Assembly (NCBI GenBank): GCA_030734395.1
Contig: JAUZTG010000011.1
Coordinates: 558,001 to 622,000 of the forward strand
Reading direction: 5' to 3'
Source of the DNA: Sarocladium kiliense
Lineage: Eukaryota; Ascomycota; Sordariomycetes; Hypocreales; Sarocladiaceae
DNA: 64,000 nucleotides
The position numbers were made by a program, and so were the translations under genes. Below the pieces are notes generated by a model. The model searched no databases and had not been told where the DNA came from. It was given only the letters and a program-made list of their open reading frames with translations. Below, one piece after another: positions 23,404 through 35,585 of the stretch (positions are counted from its first letter, which is position 1; the number at the start of each line of letters is the position of its first letter).

Positions 23404-25538
23404 TCATGGTGAGAGGTAGGCTCCCATACTGTACTGAGGTTAGAAACATGCGATTATGATGTGAAAGACCGGACCGACCTGAAGATAGCGTAGCAGGCAC
23501 ACATCAAAGCACCCTTCAGTCCGGCTGTTCTTAATGTCGATCCGCTCTCATTCAAAATGAGCAGGTTTACCAGAAGAACAGACCCCACCAGCGTGGCCAT
23601 CTCAAAGAAGCTGAAGGTAAGCCCCAAGTTCTTCTGCAGTGCCCAGCCAGCGAGGACGGTCAGGGGCGTGACGCAAAGCGAGATTTGTATAGATGAGCCA
23701 ACTGCGACGGCAATAGCCAGGTCCAGCTTACCCCTTACTCCCACTGTCACCACGGTCACGTACTCTGCAATGTTACCAACGATGGGTAGAATGATGAGAC
23801 CAATGAAAGGCTTCGACAGTGCGCCGCTGCCGTTTGTGACTTCATCGATGGTACTGACGAGGAACTCGCCGCAAAGGGACATGAGCAGCGACGAGACAAT
23901 AAGCACAAGAACGCAAGCAATCTTTCCTCCACGTGAGTCATTGGCAACTGAGTCACTGTGTACGAAGCTTTCCATTTCTGCCCGACTTTCCATCAGGAAC
24001 TGGAGCGTTGCGACACGTCTCGCATCACCGCTCATCGACGATTCGCGGCTGTGGAAGCCACGACTGGAGCCTCGCGAGAGGGAACGCGAGAACCTGTTGA
24101 AGCGCCTTGATGGATGGTAGGAACTGGAGCCCGTGCTCGGGTTTCGAGCATGTTCAGTGTTGCGACCTCGATGGAAGCTTAGCTCAGACTGTGCATCGGT
24201 GTCAGCAGCGTCGACGCACTCCCGGTCGCTAGACAGGCTTGTTCCATTCGCCTGGGATAAAGCCTGGTTGACGCTTCCTGTCTCGTCGGCGAAACGTATT
24301 GTGCGTGGGTGCAAAGGCTGGGGGCTGAGGATGTTTGAGTGGTTGGGCAGAACTGGATCAGCATGGGCTTCGACGATCTCGACTGCCCCTTCTTCCAGGT
24401 CCTCGCTGCTGTTCGGTCGTGAGTTGATCTCATGTGCAAAGTAGAGTATGTAGATCATCAAGACTATCAATGCAGATACTCTGCTCATCTGGAGGGCTGC
24501 TCCTTTGTTGCCGTCTGGCGTCTCGATCGTGTACGTGAAGGCTGTCTGTTGTCGTTTTAGCCCAAACTCAGATGTTCATCATTAGGAAAGGGAAGTGCTC
24601 ACAGGCAGCAATACCACAAAGACAGAGACAAATAGCAGGCAGGCTAGAAGTTGAGTCTCTGTGCTGTTGTAGATAGGGTCGGCGTTGATAGCGCTGCCCG
24701 CTACTAGGGCTGAACCGAGAATCAACAGCAGGTTGACTATTATCGAGCCAAAAATGGAAGCCTGTACGATGTATATTTGGTCGTTGACAAGCGCAATGCT
24801 GAGACCTATACTCAGTTCTTGCGCATGGGGTCGATATTTGCTTCGTCGGAAGCATTAATAACTCACATACTTCGGAGGTATTAGCCCATATAGACTAAGA
24901 AGCCCACAGCTCGATGAGCCGAAGAGAACTTACAATAGTATAAGCTCAACCAAATTACCGAAACTGATGTTGAGAAGTGCTCCCACAGTGTCAACCGCGG
25001 TGAGAGCAATCCGTTCCGTCGCGTCCGTGAGAAGAGCTGACAGTGGGATGATGGCGATGGCGTTACATGTAAACACCAACAAGGGGTTCATGCCTCCTAG
25101 GTGTGTGCCTACTCCGATGAGAACAAAGACAAGCAGGTAGTTGATCCACGAAGCCAAGAGCATCGCTCTGATGTTTCCCAGGACGGCCATGTTTGGCTGT
25201 CTTTTAGCAGAGATCTGCTCGTCGTCCTCATTGTCGGCATTCTCATGGTATTCCATTAGCGGCTGTGCGCTGTTGGGAGTGTGAGGTCTCGTATGGCGGT
25301 GAATAGTGTTCGATATAGAATTCAGAAATCGTTTTGCCCGTTCAATGTTTGCTGGAATGCACGACATTAGCTTTTGACCCCTAAGTTTTATACTGCTGGC
25401 TTTCCACTCTGGAGCACAGCTTGTGAACTGGTGCTTACTGTTCGTGTGGAAGCTCTCGGGAGGGTAGTCGGGTGGATCTGGTGATATGATATCATCTAAA
25501 GTGGTGAGCCTCGGCGCGGGTGAAGTGGCTTGTTCCAT
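23404..25538 (-). CDS. vacuolar-type Ca2+/H+ antiporter (CAX family)
   Basis: Five exons (25439-25538, 24934-25351, 24603-24798, 23479-24545, 23404-23428) give 601 aa. Two inverted alpha repeats are visible. The first has GNLVELILFIALVNDQIYIV followed by QASIFGSIIVNLLLILG; the second has GNIAEYVTVVTVG followed by GSSIQISLCVTPL. The GNxxE glutamates line the transport path. There are about eleven hydrophobic helices. The central cytosolic loop is unusually long (about 200 residues, Ser/Arg-rich, with SRSLSRGSSRG), which suggests phosphoregulation. CAX proteins load Ca2+ into the vacuole using the proton gradient. The last exon encodes only the end of the terminal helix; of two tandem acceptors (CAGTACAG), the downstream one gives a helix-compatible end. 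Confidence 0.9.
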
Positions 25539-27116
25539 CCTCAGTCTCAGCAAAAACTGGGAAGGACTGTTAGTCGTGTCAAGACCGTTGATAAACGGGT
25601 GACTGTTGAATAAACGATGAGACAACGGAACTTTAGAAGAGACAGACTGAGCCGACAGGCAAGCAGTATATTTGGACTTGTCTTGACTATCCAAATATCG
25701 AACGCCATATCTCCTCACATCCCTTTTCCCTCGTCAGGGAATTTTGCCATCGTGATTGCTGAGGGATTTTTCGCGATGTGTTCACGCGATCCTTTGCTTC
25801 ATCTGATCTTGTAGCTCACTAACAGAATCTCACGATAATGACGAGGTAGTCTGCTTTCCCGGGAGTTCCCCACAATCCACGGCACTAAGCGTAAGTTGGG
25901 GGGCAGGAGAATCTCGCTTCGCGCGCATTTGGCTAGATGCCAGCGTCGCATACAGGTCTGAGGGAAGGGGTGTAAGCATGGCAACAGGGACGCGCTTCTG
26001 CACACACCCATCCGGATCATGGTGGAGACTATCACATCATTCGTCGATCGGCTGCCAGCGTATGGCCCGTGAGCAGGACGTTGACGGGCTAAGCTTTTTC
26101 GCCGAGGCGGGCGATGCGGGCTGGCTTAGACTGGCGGCGCGTGCCAAGGGGCCTCCCATGGACATGGAAGTCGACCGCATGCGGTATTTGATTCATCATG
26201 GCAATCCTCGGTAGCGTGCCGTATTAATTCCACGTGTTGGTTTGTTCCCTTTCTGAGAGATCGTATACACCGAGGGTGGCATTTGTAAAGCATGCTGAAC
26301 TGCACTGATGTCGCCGGGAGGCCGCCCATGCAAAGGTCCCTTGCTGGCCATGCTCCATCCTCAGCTAATCATCACCAAACCATGCTGGTCGACTCTCAGG
26401 GAGGTTCAACGCCCGCAACAGGGCTCGACCTGGTCATGCCTTCTCGCTATCTTCATCCGCAGTGTTCTGCCTGATGCACTGCAATTAGATCAAGAACCGT
26501 GGCTGAACGGAATGTGGGATTGCTTGGTATTCTGCAGCTCCTGAGCACCCCCCTTGGGTGAGCGCTTGTGACCCCCGACTCCACCTCGGCACCGCACTTA
26601 GAAACTCTAGAAATCTTGTAAGTCGAGGCCAGACGATGTGGTACGCCCCGTCGGGTTCGCAATTCCGTGGTAGGGCATGCTGATAGCTCAGGGTCTCCGC
26701 CCTGCCGTGTAGAAGCTACTGGCCACACCTCCAGAGCTGGGAATTATGTCACGTAGCAACCCTCCCCTTTCCTCTGGTCCCTGTTTCTGTGACACTCACT
26801 TTCGCTCGAGTTCCGACCGAGAAATCTTACAAGCGAATTGCCGATTTGGGGATGCCATTAATTTGCTCATAGTGAAGAAGAGGGCACATGCACTCCATGC
26901 ATCGTGGTAGAAGAGCTGAGGGCAGTTGTGGTATACATCAAATGCCTCGTATAACTCGCAGAATATATATAGCAAGCACCAAGGCTCATCTAGTATGCTC
27001 TGCATCTGCTTCATCCGACCTGTCTATCCTCCTCACCTTCTGATCGCCGTCATCAAGCGAACACTTCTCCGTCCATCTTCTCCCCATACACTTCTCACTA
27101 CTCTAAACTATCAAAT
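25539..27116. other. divergent promoter region between two cation transporters
   Basis: This 1.58-kb gap lies between start codons of the CAX exchanger (minus) and the P-type ATPase (plus). Short frames such as 25978-26214 have no family resemblance. The 200 bp before 27117 is pyrimidine-rich, like a fungal transcription start region. No RNA gene was recognised. Confidence 0.5.
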
Positions 27117-30100
27117 ATGAAGACGGACGGCGAGGAAGCTGCTCTGCCTGCCAATCCGCACATTGGCGATCGAATCCGCTGGGGACAGGACGAAGAGGAT
27201 GCTCGCAACCCTCGCAGACAGAATGGCAGACGTTCCAGGAGTCGCTCCCGCTCTGCGGACTCCCTAGCCATCCACAGAGTTCGCTCTCGCTCCCGCAGCC
27301 GTGCCAACCCCTCGCATGTGCTACCTACGGCCTATCGTACTGTGTAAGCAATCAGAATCCGTTCTTCTTTGTGCCTCTTTCAAACTTACAATGACCTGGT
27401 GCTTAGGTCTTTCAATATCGAGGAATCCAAGGGCAAGGAACGGGCAGAGCTTGTCAAGGCGAAGGATGTTGCCACCAAAGGTTCGTCACTATACCACCCT
27501 ACTTCAACTCTCCCCTCTATAGATCTCTGATAGGGTATGTCAATAGCGCTGATTGACCTGGAATGGCACACCATTTCGGTCTCCGAAGTCGAAAAGAGAC
27601 TGACCACATCGACCCGCGATGGCTTATCCGCCGAACAGTCCAAGAGAAGACAACAGGAATACGGAAGAAACTCGCCCTCTCCTCCCAAGACCCACTGGAT
27701 TAGAACTATCTCCCTATACTTCTTTGGTGGTTTCGGAAGTATCCTTCTCGTTGGTTGTATCCTCGTCTTTCTCTCTTGGAAGCCTCTAGGCGACCCTCCT
27801 GCTGTTGCCAACTTGGTGAGTCCCCTAGGTCCTTTGCTGCTCGAAATCATTTCAACAGACTGCTCACATTCTTTTATCTCTTCTAGGCCCTCGCCATCGT
27901 TCTCCTTGCCGTCTTCTTCATCCAGGCCTTTTTCAACATGTTCCAAGACTGGTCCACGTCTCGCACCATGTCGTCCATCAAAAACATGCTGCCAGAGGAG
28001 GGCAACGTGGTTCGTGACGGTCAGCTCGTGCATCTCAATGCGGCCGAGATTGTGCCCGGTGATCTCGTTGAGATCAAGGCCGGCAATAAGCTACCAGCGG
28101 ATCTTCGTCTCTTTCAAGTCTCGTCGGATGTCAAGTTTGACCGTTCAGTTCTCACTGGAGAATCGAAACCTATTGCTGGCACGGTTGCCCACACTGACAC
28201 CAACTACCTTGAGACTCATAACATTGGCCTCCAGGGGACGCACTGCATCCTGGGATCGTGTAAGGGAATTGTGGTTGCGACCGGTGACAAGACTGTGTTT
28301 GGCCGCATCGCCAGCTTGACAAATGAGCCCAAGGTGAAGATGACCACCTTAGAGAAGGAGGTGTTCTACTTCGTTCTGGTCATCGCCAGCATCATGTTGG
28401 CCATGATCGTTGTGGTTTGCGCTATCTGGTAAGTTAATGGATAGACCTGGCTTCAGCACTCAACGACTAATTCGTTCGTCAGGGGTGGCTTCTTACGCAA
28501 GGAGCATCCAGATTATATCAACGTCCCGACTTTGATCGTCAACTGCGTCAGTGTAGCTATCGCCTTCATTCCTGAAGGCCTTCCGATCGCCATCACTGCC
28601 GGTCTTACGATCACAGCCAATCTTATGAAGAAGAACCAGATTCTGTGCAAGTCGTTGAAGACAGTGGAAACACTCGGCTCTGTTTCCGTCATCTGCTCTG
28701 ACAAGACAGGCACCCTCACAACGGTTTGTTTCCTCTACTATTCGCCCTTCACCCTGTGTAGAGTTTTCACTTGGACTAACCTCCCTTCTTCAGGGCATTA
28801 TGACAGTGTCCGGCTGTGTCATTGCCGGTTCAAAGATGTCAGCCGAGGATGCACGCGGGAGATTCAGTCAGACCGAGGGCTCAACACACCCTCTGGCACA
28901 GCTCCGAGCCATGGCTGCTCTTTGCAATGCCGCCGAATTCGATGTGGCAACAGCAGAAGCCCCGTTGTCTCAAAGAAGGATATTTGGTGACGCAACCGAC
29001 CAAGCCATTCTCCGTTTCGCCGAGTTCGTGGACACCGGCAGTGTTCCCTACTTACGGGCCTGCTGGCGCAAGACATATGAGCTTGCATTCAACAGCAAGA
29101 ACAAGTTTATGGTTCGTTGCTTTTCAATTGCGAAGCCAGAGGCAATCCCAACAGTCTTATCGAAAGGATCACTTTTCGAACCAACAGATATGTAAGTCTC
29201 TCTTTACTACAAAAAGGTCTCTAGTATGAGGCTGACAAGCAGTCCAGCCTCTTGACAGTGAAGGGTGCCCCGGATGTTCTCCTAGGACGATGTTCGCATT
29301 ACCTTTCCGAAGATAGCGAGATCATGCCGCTTAACGCTGCTATGAGAGCCACGATTGAACAGCACAAGAACACGTACTCATCTGAGGGGAAGCGGTGCTT
29401 GGTCTTGGCTCGCAAGATCGTCAAAGGTGGCAATGTGCACAAGAAGGCCGGAAATGCCGATTCTGAGGCAGCGATGACCAAGGAATCTCGTGAGGGCCTG
29501 ACTCTGGTTGGGTTAGTAGCTATCGCTGATCCTCTACGAGAGGAGATACCTCATGTCGTTAGCACCTTGCGCGGCGCGCAAATTCGCATTGCTATGGTAA
29601 ACCATTCTTCTAGTTACGAGTTTCCCAACAAAGGGCCTTTGCTAACTATTTCTGGCCAGGTTACCGGTGATTTTGCTTTGACGGCACTGGCCATTGCTCG
29701 TGAAGCTCGCATCATAACCTCGCCAACGGTTCATAATGTTGATGCTTTGGATCGGATTGCCAATGACGAGAGCCCGGAGAGCCTGTCTAAGGACGAAAAC
29801 CTTGCCTTCTCCCAAGGCAAAGCCATTGTCATCAGCGGCCCTGAGCTCCTGACCCTGAACGAGAACCAGTGGGAGCAGCTCACAAGATATGAGGAGATTG
29901 TGTTTGCACGAACCACTCCTGAGCAGAAGCTCCGCATCGTTCGAGAATTCCAAAGAACAGACGTCGTCGGAATGACTGGTGATGGTGTCAATGACGCGCC
30001 ATCTTTAAAGGCTGCGGATGTTGGCATCTCGATGGGTAGTGGCTCAGACGTTGCTATGGAGGCAGCGGATATGGTGCTTCTCGATAGCTTCTCGTCTGTT

Positions 30101-30995
30101 ATCGTGGCTGTTCAGTATGGTCGAACGGTCTTTGATAATCTCAAGAAGGTATGAGTTCATAACTCTTCTTCCCATTTCAAAATTGTTGGGCTAGCTGACA
30201 CCGTTACAAGGTCATTGCCTATCTGCTACCGGCCGGATCCTTCTCCGAGTTCTGGCCAGTCATGGCTTTCGTCGCATTTGGGCTGCCTCAAGCTCTCTCG
30301 TCTTTCCTCATGATCATTATCTGGTACGGCAATGCAATATGCTCTGCAATTCACTGAGAACTAACACTTTGTACAGCTGTTTCACCGACTGCGCCGCCGC
30401 TACAATGCTGACCTACGAAAAGCCTGAGGCGGACGTACTTACACGCCCCCCACGGAACGTCAAGAAGGATAGACTTGTCAATTGGCAGCTCATATTTCAG
30501 GCATACGGCATCAACGGCATGATCCAAACCACGGCTTCATTTGCAATGGCTTTCTGGTACCTCGAGCGTCAAGGCATTCCATTCAGTCAGCTCTGGTTCT
30601 CTTTCGGCAAAATCCCCGATGGAATAGATCCAGACTACTATCTCGCAAAGACGAACGAGGCATCATCTGTCTACTTTGTCAACCTAGTCGTCATGCAGTG
30701 GTTCAACCTGATGGCCACGCGGACTCGTTACCTCAGCATCTTCCAACATCCACCTCTCTTCAACCGCAATACCCAGAACTGGTACCTCTTCCCTGCCATC
30801 ATCTTCTCACTCGCCATGGCAATCTTCTGGCTTTACATTCCCCCGCTGCAGCCTATCTTGGGAACGACGGGTGTTCCAGTTGAGCACTGGTTTCTGCCGT
30901 TTGCTTTCGGCGCGGCGCAGCTTCTGTTGGATGAGGGCAGGAAGTTCTGTGTTCGAAAGTGGCCCAAGGGCGTGCTAGCTCGGATGGCTTGGTAA
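27117..30995 (+). CDS. P-type cation ATPase, Na+,K+-ATPase (IIC)-like
   Basis: Ten exons (27117-27343, 27407-27480, 27547-27815, 27887-28428, 28483-28723, 28794-29191, 29248-29596, 29660-30148, 30211-30323, 30377-30995) give 1106 aa. The Arg/Ser-rich N-terminus (RRSRSRSRSADS) precedes a cation-ATPase N domain (DLEWHTISVSEVEKRL). TGES (280-283), the phosphorylation motif DKTGT (Asp444), the ATP-site KGAPD and the hinge TGDGVNDAP (806-814) are intact. The M4 motif is IPEGLP. The order and the VSVICSDKTGTLT stretch fit fungal relatives of animal Na+,K+/H+,K+-ATPases, not the ENA or PMR types; the transported ion is not certain. The 63-nt intron at 29597-29659 has no stop in frame. Confidence 0.88.
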
Positions 30996-31631
30996 ACAGG
31001 GTTCAGATCACGCTTTAGCGAAGCACATGTATCATCATAGTTCCTCAATACGATCGTTGACTGATTCTCTGAAAGGTCAGTCACAGCGTATGAGTGTCGC
31101 GCATAATAAACCCTAATTCCGCTTAATGTTGAGATCCTGGTGAGGAGCTGATAAATGATCATCAACTATGAAGGCAAACTATTCAGAAGGTTCTCCGGTG
31201 TAAGTTGCTTGAAGTTCTCCGATAGGACATAGCTTGATGCTGTTTGCCTGACTATATATTCAACGTCTTGATGGCTAGTGCTGGTTTCGAATGTTTACTC
31301 TCAATGACCTCCGATGACCCTTGAGTTTTGAAGTACTTCCTTATTCTACTGCAAATTAAAATCGGCAATGAATTAATGGCCGTTTTCACAGGCTTCATCG
31401 CTCAATTTGCTAATGAGGTCCTGTATGTAACGTCCAGTTGCCTGGGTCTCGGCTTGTCGGCCCGGATGACTCAACGACACAGTATGCTTCGCCGCAGTTG
31501 GCCTCGATTATAACAACAACGTCGTTCCCATCGCCTGTGCCAACGCAAGGAGTCATTACACTGCGATCAGGATCCCCAAATATTGCGCCTGGATTCTCAC
31601 TGCAAGCACACGCCCAAAAGCCTCATTGAGA
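30996..31631. other. intergenic
   Basis: A 636-bp gap. The left part is the ATPase 3' region; the right part is the promoter of the gene at 31632 and includes TTCTCCGGTG at 31191-31200. No gene seen. Confidence 0.5.
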
Positions 31632-32996
31632 ATGGCGCACCAAGCGCACAACATCCCATGGAACGTACTTGCCTCTAACTTGAGCTGGCGCTCGCGTTTG
31701 GGTTGCAAGAACGGAGCAACCGACTTTCATTGGCGCTTCAAGGCAGATCAGGGCAAAGATATCACATACTTTGCGAAAGCTTTCGCGAAGACAATCGGCG
31801 AACACGCGGACTGCGAGCGCAAGAAGTTTCCCTTAACATACGCACACCCGGAAGAAGACGACATTGTGCTCAGCGATGAGACCTGTCGAAAGATCTATCC
31901 CACCGTACGGCACTCGAGGTTATTGCAGTCTCCAGATAATACGCGTCTTGAATATGACCCCAAGGTCACACATGTCTTGTGTCCAGATAGACGAGTCGAT
32001 CCCTCAGATGAAGGCTGTTCTTGTGCCCTGCCGTGGAAAGAGAGACTGTACAGCTCCATGACTCGACTGCGTGAGCATAGTAGCTGTTATGAGTTTTGGC
32101 GCATCAACGGGGAAGCCTTCTTCAGCATGGAGATTTTCGAGATACTGCTTTTGCACGCTGAGATGGACACCCTGCTGAGAATATACTCACATGGAGAACA
32201 TTCATTACCACAGTGGTGGGACTGTGTTGAATGTCAGTGCGTCAACGAGCAGCTTGGGTGGGATCGACTCTGCAAGTTCGCATTAAGATCGTACATTCTG
32301 CTCAACACGGTGCACTGTTTTCCCGAGACGTGGGAGCAAGGACATTCTCCAGACAAGGACTACCGCAACACAAGAGCATACCAAGATACGGTTCTTTCCA
32401 TCACCGGACCTGGAGATCCCGACAGATCAGATAGCATAGCCAACGTGCCCACGTTTCCACATCGGCAATTCTTTGGCATTGCGGACGACAAGTTCCGCGG
32501 GAGGTGGGAAACGACCGTGGCGGGATCACCGCGGTTTATACGCAGCCAATTCATCCCATTAGGCTGCGTCTCTTACGAGGAATTCCTCAAGATTGGCAAC
32601 CCAACGGGGTACACGCCGTTCCTTCGCGAAGTGGATGAAGTCCGCTGGATCCTGAGAGCCAAGGGGCTACCTTTGGAGCTCGCAGACGAGATCATGCGGG
32701 AGGCAGAGTACGGGAGTTGTGTCCGTCGCTTACCTGTGCAACACGACCCGTTTCATCCCGAGAACCGCGAGGAGCTGGACAAGTACCTCAAGTACTGCTT
32801 TGCTCTGTTAGTTAGATGCGAAGTTATTGCCCGGGTGGCTGATATGGACCTTGACTGGGAGGGTCTGGTGGGAGAAGAGCTTCTTGCGTTATTTGAGTGC
32901 TCGAATCACGCATCGTATAAGATGGACCATAGCACGTACCCAAGTACTATTGTGTTTAACCAGGGATCATCGGGGTCTGGTAAAGGACCCAGCTAG
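31632..32996 (+). CDS. hypothetical protein, single exon, Cys/Trp-rich
   Basis: An uninterrupted frame of 454 codons starts at ATG 31632. The protein is soluble, with no signal peptide or membrane span. It is rich in Trp, Cys and His clusters (CSCALPWKERL, PQWWDCVECQCVNEQLGWD), so a metal site is possible but unproven. A later segment reads like an F-box/HET-neighbour type accessory protein (RLPVQHDPFHPENREELDKY, LDWEGLVGEELLALF). I do not recognise the family. The lack of introns contrasts with its neighbours. It lies 210 bp from the 3' end of the convergent monooxygenase gene and may mark the edge of the accessory cluster. Confidence 0.7.
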   Translation: MAHQAHNIPWNVLASNLSWRSRLGCKNGATDFHWRFKADQGKDITYFAKAFAKTIGEHADCERKKFPLTYAHPEEDDIVLSDETCRKIYPTVRHSRLLQSPDNTRLEYDPKVTHVLCPDRRVDPSDEGCSCALPWKERLYSSMTRLREHSSCYEFWRINGEAFFSMEIFEILLLHAEMDTLLRIYSHGEHSLPQWWDCVECQCVNEQLGWDRLCKFALRSYILLNTVHCFPETWEQGHSPDKDYRNTRAYQDTVLSITGPGDPDRSDSIANVPTFPHRQFFGIADDKFRGRWETTVAGSPRFIRSQFIPLGCVSYEEFLKIGNPTGYTPFLREVDEVRWILRAKGLPLELADEIMREAEYGSCVRRLPVQHDPFHPENREELDKYLKYCFALLVRCEVIARVADMDLDWEGLVGEELLALFECSNHASYKMDHSTYPSTIVFNQGSSGSGKGPS

Positions 32997-33206
32997 TCAG
33001 GATGCTTGGGAATAGTCGCTCTTCTGCTCTTCGGGAGACGAATGCCGAAGTACAATTCCTTCTTCCCAGACCTTGATAGTGTAGTTACTATAATGCGCAT
33101 AGCACTTCATGCACCTATCCATGCAGTACTGGTCTACGCGAGCCCCCTCCGCTAGAACACTTAAGGCTCTACTTTGACTTCTTTTCAAATTCGGCAGCAT
33201 ACTTGT

Positions 33207-35013
33207 TTAGCTCCCGTCCTCTGACCACTTATACCCGTATCCTGGGTGTGAAGGCCGTAAGTGAGCCTCCTTCGGAGTTCCGTACAGGTTTTCCCTCGCG
33301 GTACCGCCCTTCATGGCATACTCCCCATTACCAAGCCAGCCGCGGCGCTCAAGCTCTGGTGTCAGGTACTGGATCACGTCCTCCCATGCACCAGGCACCA
33401 CGATGTGGCCAACATTGAAACCATCTACATCTGCCTCGGTAATCCATCGCTCCATCTCATCGGCAACGGTTGCACCACTCCCGACGACGAAAACTCCGCT
33501 GCCACCGATAGACTGGTATTCGGCCAGGATGTTCGGCGTCCACTTGTCGTACCCTTTAGGCCGAGCCAGCAGGCGGTTTCTCTGAGAGGGCGTGAGATCT
33601 TTCATCAACGGGTGATCTGGATCAGTAGGAAACGCCTCATCTGGCGGGAACTTGCTAACGTCAATACCCGAGGTGCCACCAAAGAGCGCCAGCCCCCCAT
33701 CCCCGAGCGCGTACTGCTTATAACGCTCGAGTTTCTCTCTAGCCTCCTCGTCCGTCGCACCAAGCACGGGAGTGAACTGTGTGAAGAACTTGAGATCGTA
33801 CGGGTCTCTTCCGTTGGAGGCTGCTAGAGCTCGCGTGCGTCGGATGTTGCCTGCTACTACGGCTGGGCTTGGTCCACCGACAAAGATACACTCTGCATGT
33901 TTGGCGGCAAAGGCGGATCCAGCTGGGGACATGCCGGCCTGGAAGAGCACGGGGGTTCTTTGTGGGGAGGGGTCGACTTGGTGTGCTGACTCGGAGCGGA
34001 AGTACTGGCCGTGATGGATGATCTTGCGGACTTTGGAAGGATTTGTGTAGGTGTGTGTCGATGCGTCCTTGACCACTGCGTCTTCTGCCCATGATGATTC
34101 CCAGAGTCTAGCCTATGTTAATCCTGCCCGTCATTCGCAGCATTCCCCTGTCAAATTCTGCGTTCAAGAATCACTTACTTATAAGCCAGATCAAGATACT
34201 CATCTGCAATCGCATATCGAGTGTCGTGTTCTGGGAGTTGGGGCAGCCCAAATGCTCTTGCCGCATTATCGCTCCACGATGTCACGATGTTCTACATATG
34301 TCAGAAAGCGCATCTTTCAAGGGATGGAACGAGTTCATCTGGCCTACCCAGGCAATTCTTCCATTTGTCAGGTGGTCCAGTGTTGAGAAGCGCTTCGCTA
34401 GGCTGAACGGGGGCTCGAAAGTGGTGCAAGCAGTCACGCCAAAGGCCAAGGTTTCAGTGACGGCAGCCATTGCCGAGATGATAGTGAAAGGATCATATAG
34501 TGGCCATTGTGTTCCCGTTTGGATAGCGGGAGCATGGCTTCCCTTGTAAGTGTCGTGTGATCCGAAGTTGTCGGCTAGGGGGGTTTGTCAGGAATTGAGG
34601 CAAATGGACAAAGCGGTGGATGGTCAACTCATAAGTTGCATTAGATTGCTTACCAAGGAATAACGCATTGAATTTGCCCTTTTCCAACAACTTGGCCAGC
34701 TCAATCCAGTACGGGAGCTTGTTCTTCTGCGAGCTCTTGTCTTCGGGATTCTGCCATTGGCCCAGGCTGGTTCCTTGATGTTAGCACGACCAGCATCCGA
34801 GTCTGGAATCCGACAGACAAACCTGATATGGCCGACACCATTCATGTCGAAAGCATTCAGCAAGATGCGCTTCTTTTTGCCATCTTTAGTGTACCCGTAT
34901 TGACGTTCCTCTTGCACTTTTCCCTGTAGAAGATCGAGAGGCAAAGGATCTGCCGATGGACCGGTAACAAAAGCCCTTGAAGCAGGGGTCTGGTCAGATA
35001 GTTCGGCTGTCAT
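33207..35013 (-). CDS. FMN-dependent monooxygenase, NtaA/SnaA/DszA (bacterial luciferase-like) family
   Basis: Five exons (34823-35013, 34654-34766, 34348-34574, 34179-34291, 33207-34107) give 514 aa. The order of conserved blocks is that of the nitrilotriacetate monooxygenase group: HISLGQWQNPED, LFLADNFGSHDTYKGSHAPA, TTFEPPFSLAKRFSTLDHLT, NGRIAWNIVTSWSDNAARAF, YRSESAHQVDPSPQRTPVLF-like (FRSES, QVDPSPQRTPVLFQAG), and HAECIFVGGP. These TIM-barrel enzymes use FMNH2 and O2, with a partner reductase, to oxidise N-, S- or C-substrates. All exon joins hold frame (donors GTTTGT, GTAAGC, GTAGGC, GTAAGT). It forms part of a run of oxidative and transport genes with the permease upstream on the same strand. 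Substrate unknown. Confidence 0.88.
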
Positions 35014-35585
35014 TGCAAGATTGGTCCAAGCTAGGAGCCGTAGGGTGAGGAAATCACAGTAACTACAACGATATTGTTGTAAAATAAGCAATCGCAGCCA
35101 AAGCGACATTGGCATGAAATAACTTGAATTCCGCGGTTTATCTCAAGCTCGCATTTTCGGGCCATCACGTAGGCCGATGTCGCAGGGAAGTTCGTCTACG
35201 CCAAGACGTAGGCTGGATGCACTCAGTCCCGCTAACGATGCCGTGATGCCAACGTGATATGTCGACAAACCATCCGGAGATAAGAACGGGTTTGCACGAG
35301 AGCCTGCAGGATCTAGGTATCCACGTGGTAGCGCCCTATTTCTCCGTGACTTGACAACTGGATCTAATTCCAGTGAACTGGGTCTAAGATAACATGTTTG
35401 AGCGGTTGAGGCGCATATTGGCTATTTTATCACCACGCGCCCACCCCGGAGCTACATAACGATCATGGCATAAAGAGACAATATGGCGACATTACTTGTA
35501 GTTCATTGGGGACCTAATCTACGAAGTGATGTCTCAAGCTGGCCGTCTAACAGTGCTGGATGATCTTGCACTTGCCCTCTATTTC
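35014..35585. other. promoter of monooxygenase / 3' region of permease
   Basis: A 572-bp gap. It contains CATCCGGAGATAAG (35271-35284), whose complement shares TTATCTCCGGA with the divergent promoter at 37662-37672. No gene seen. Confidence 0.5.
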
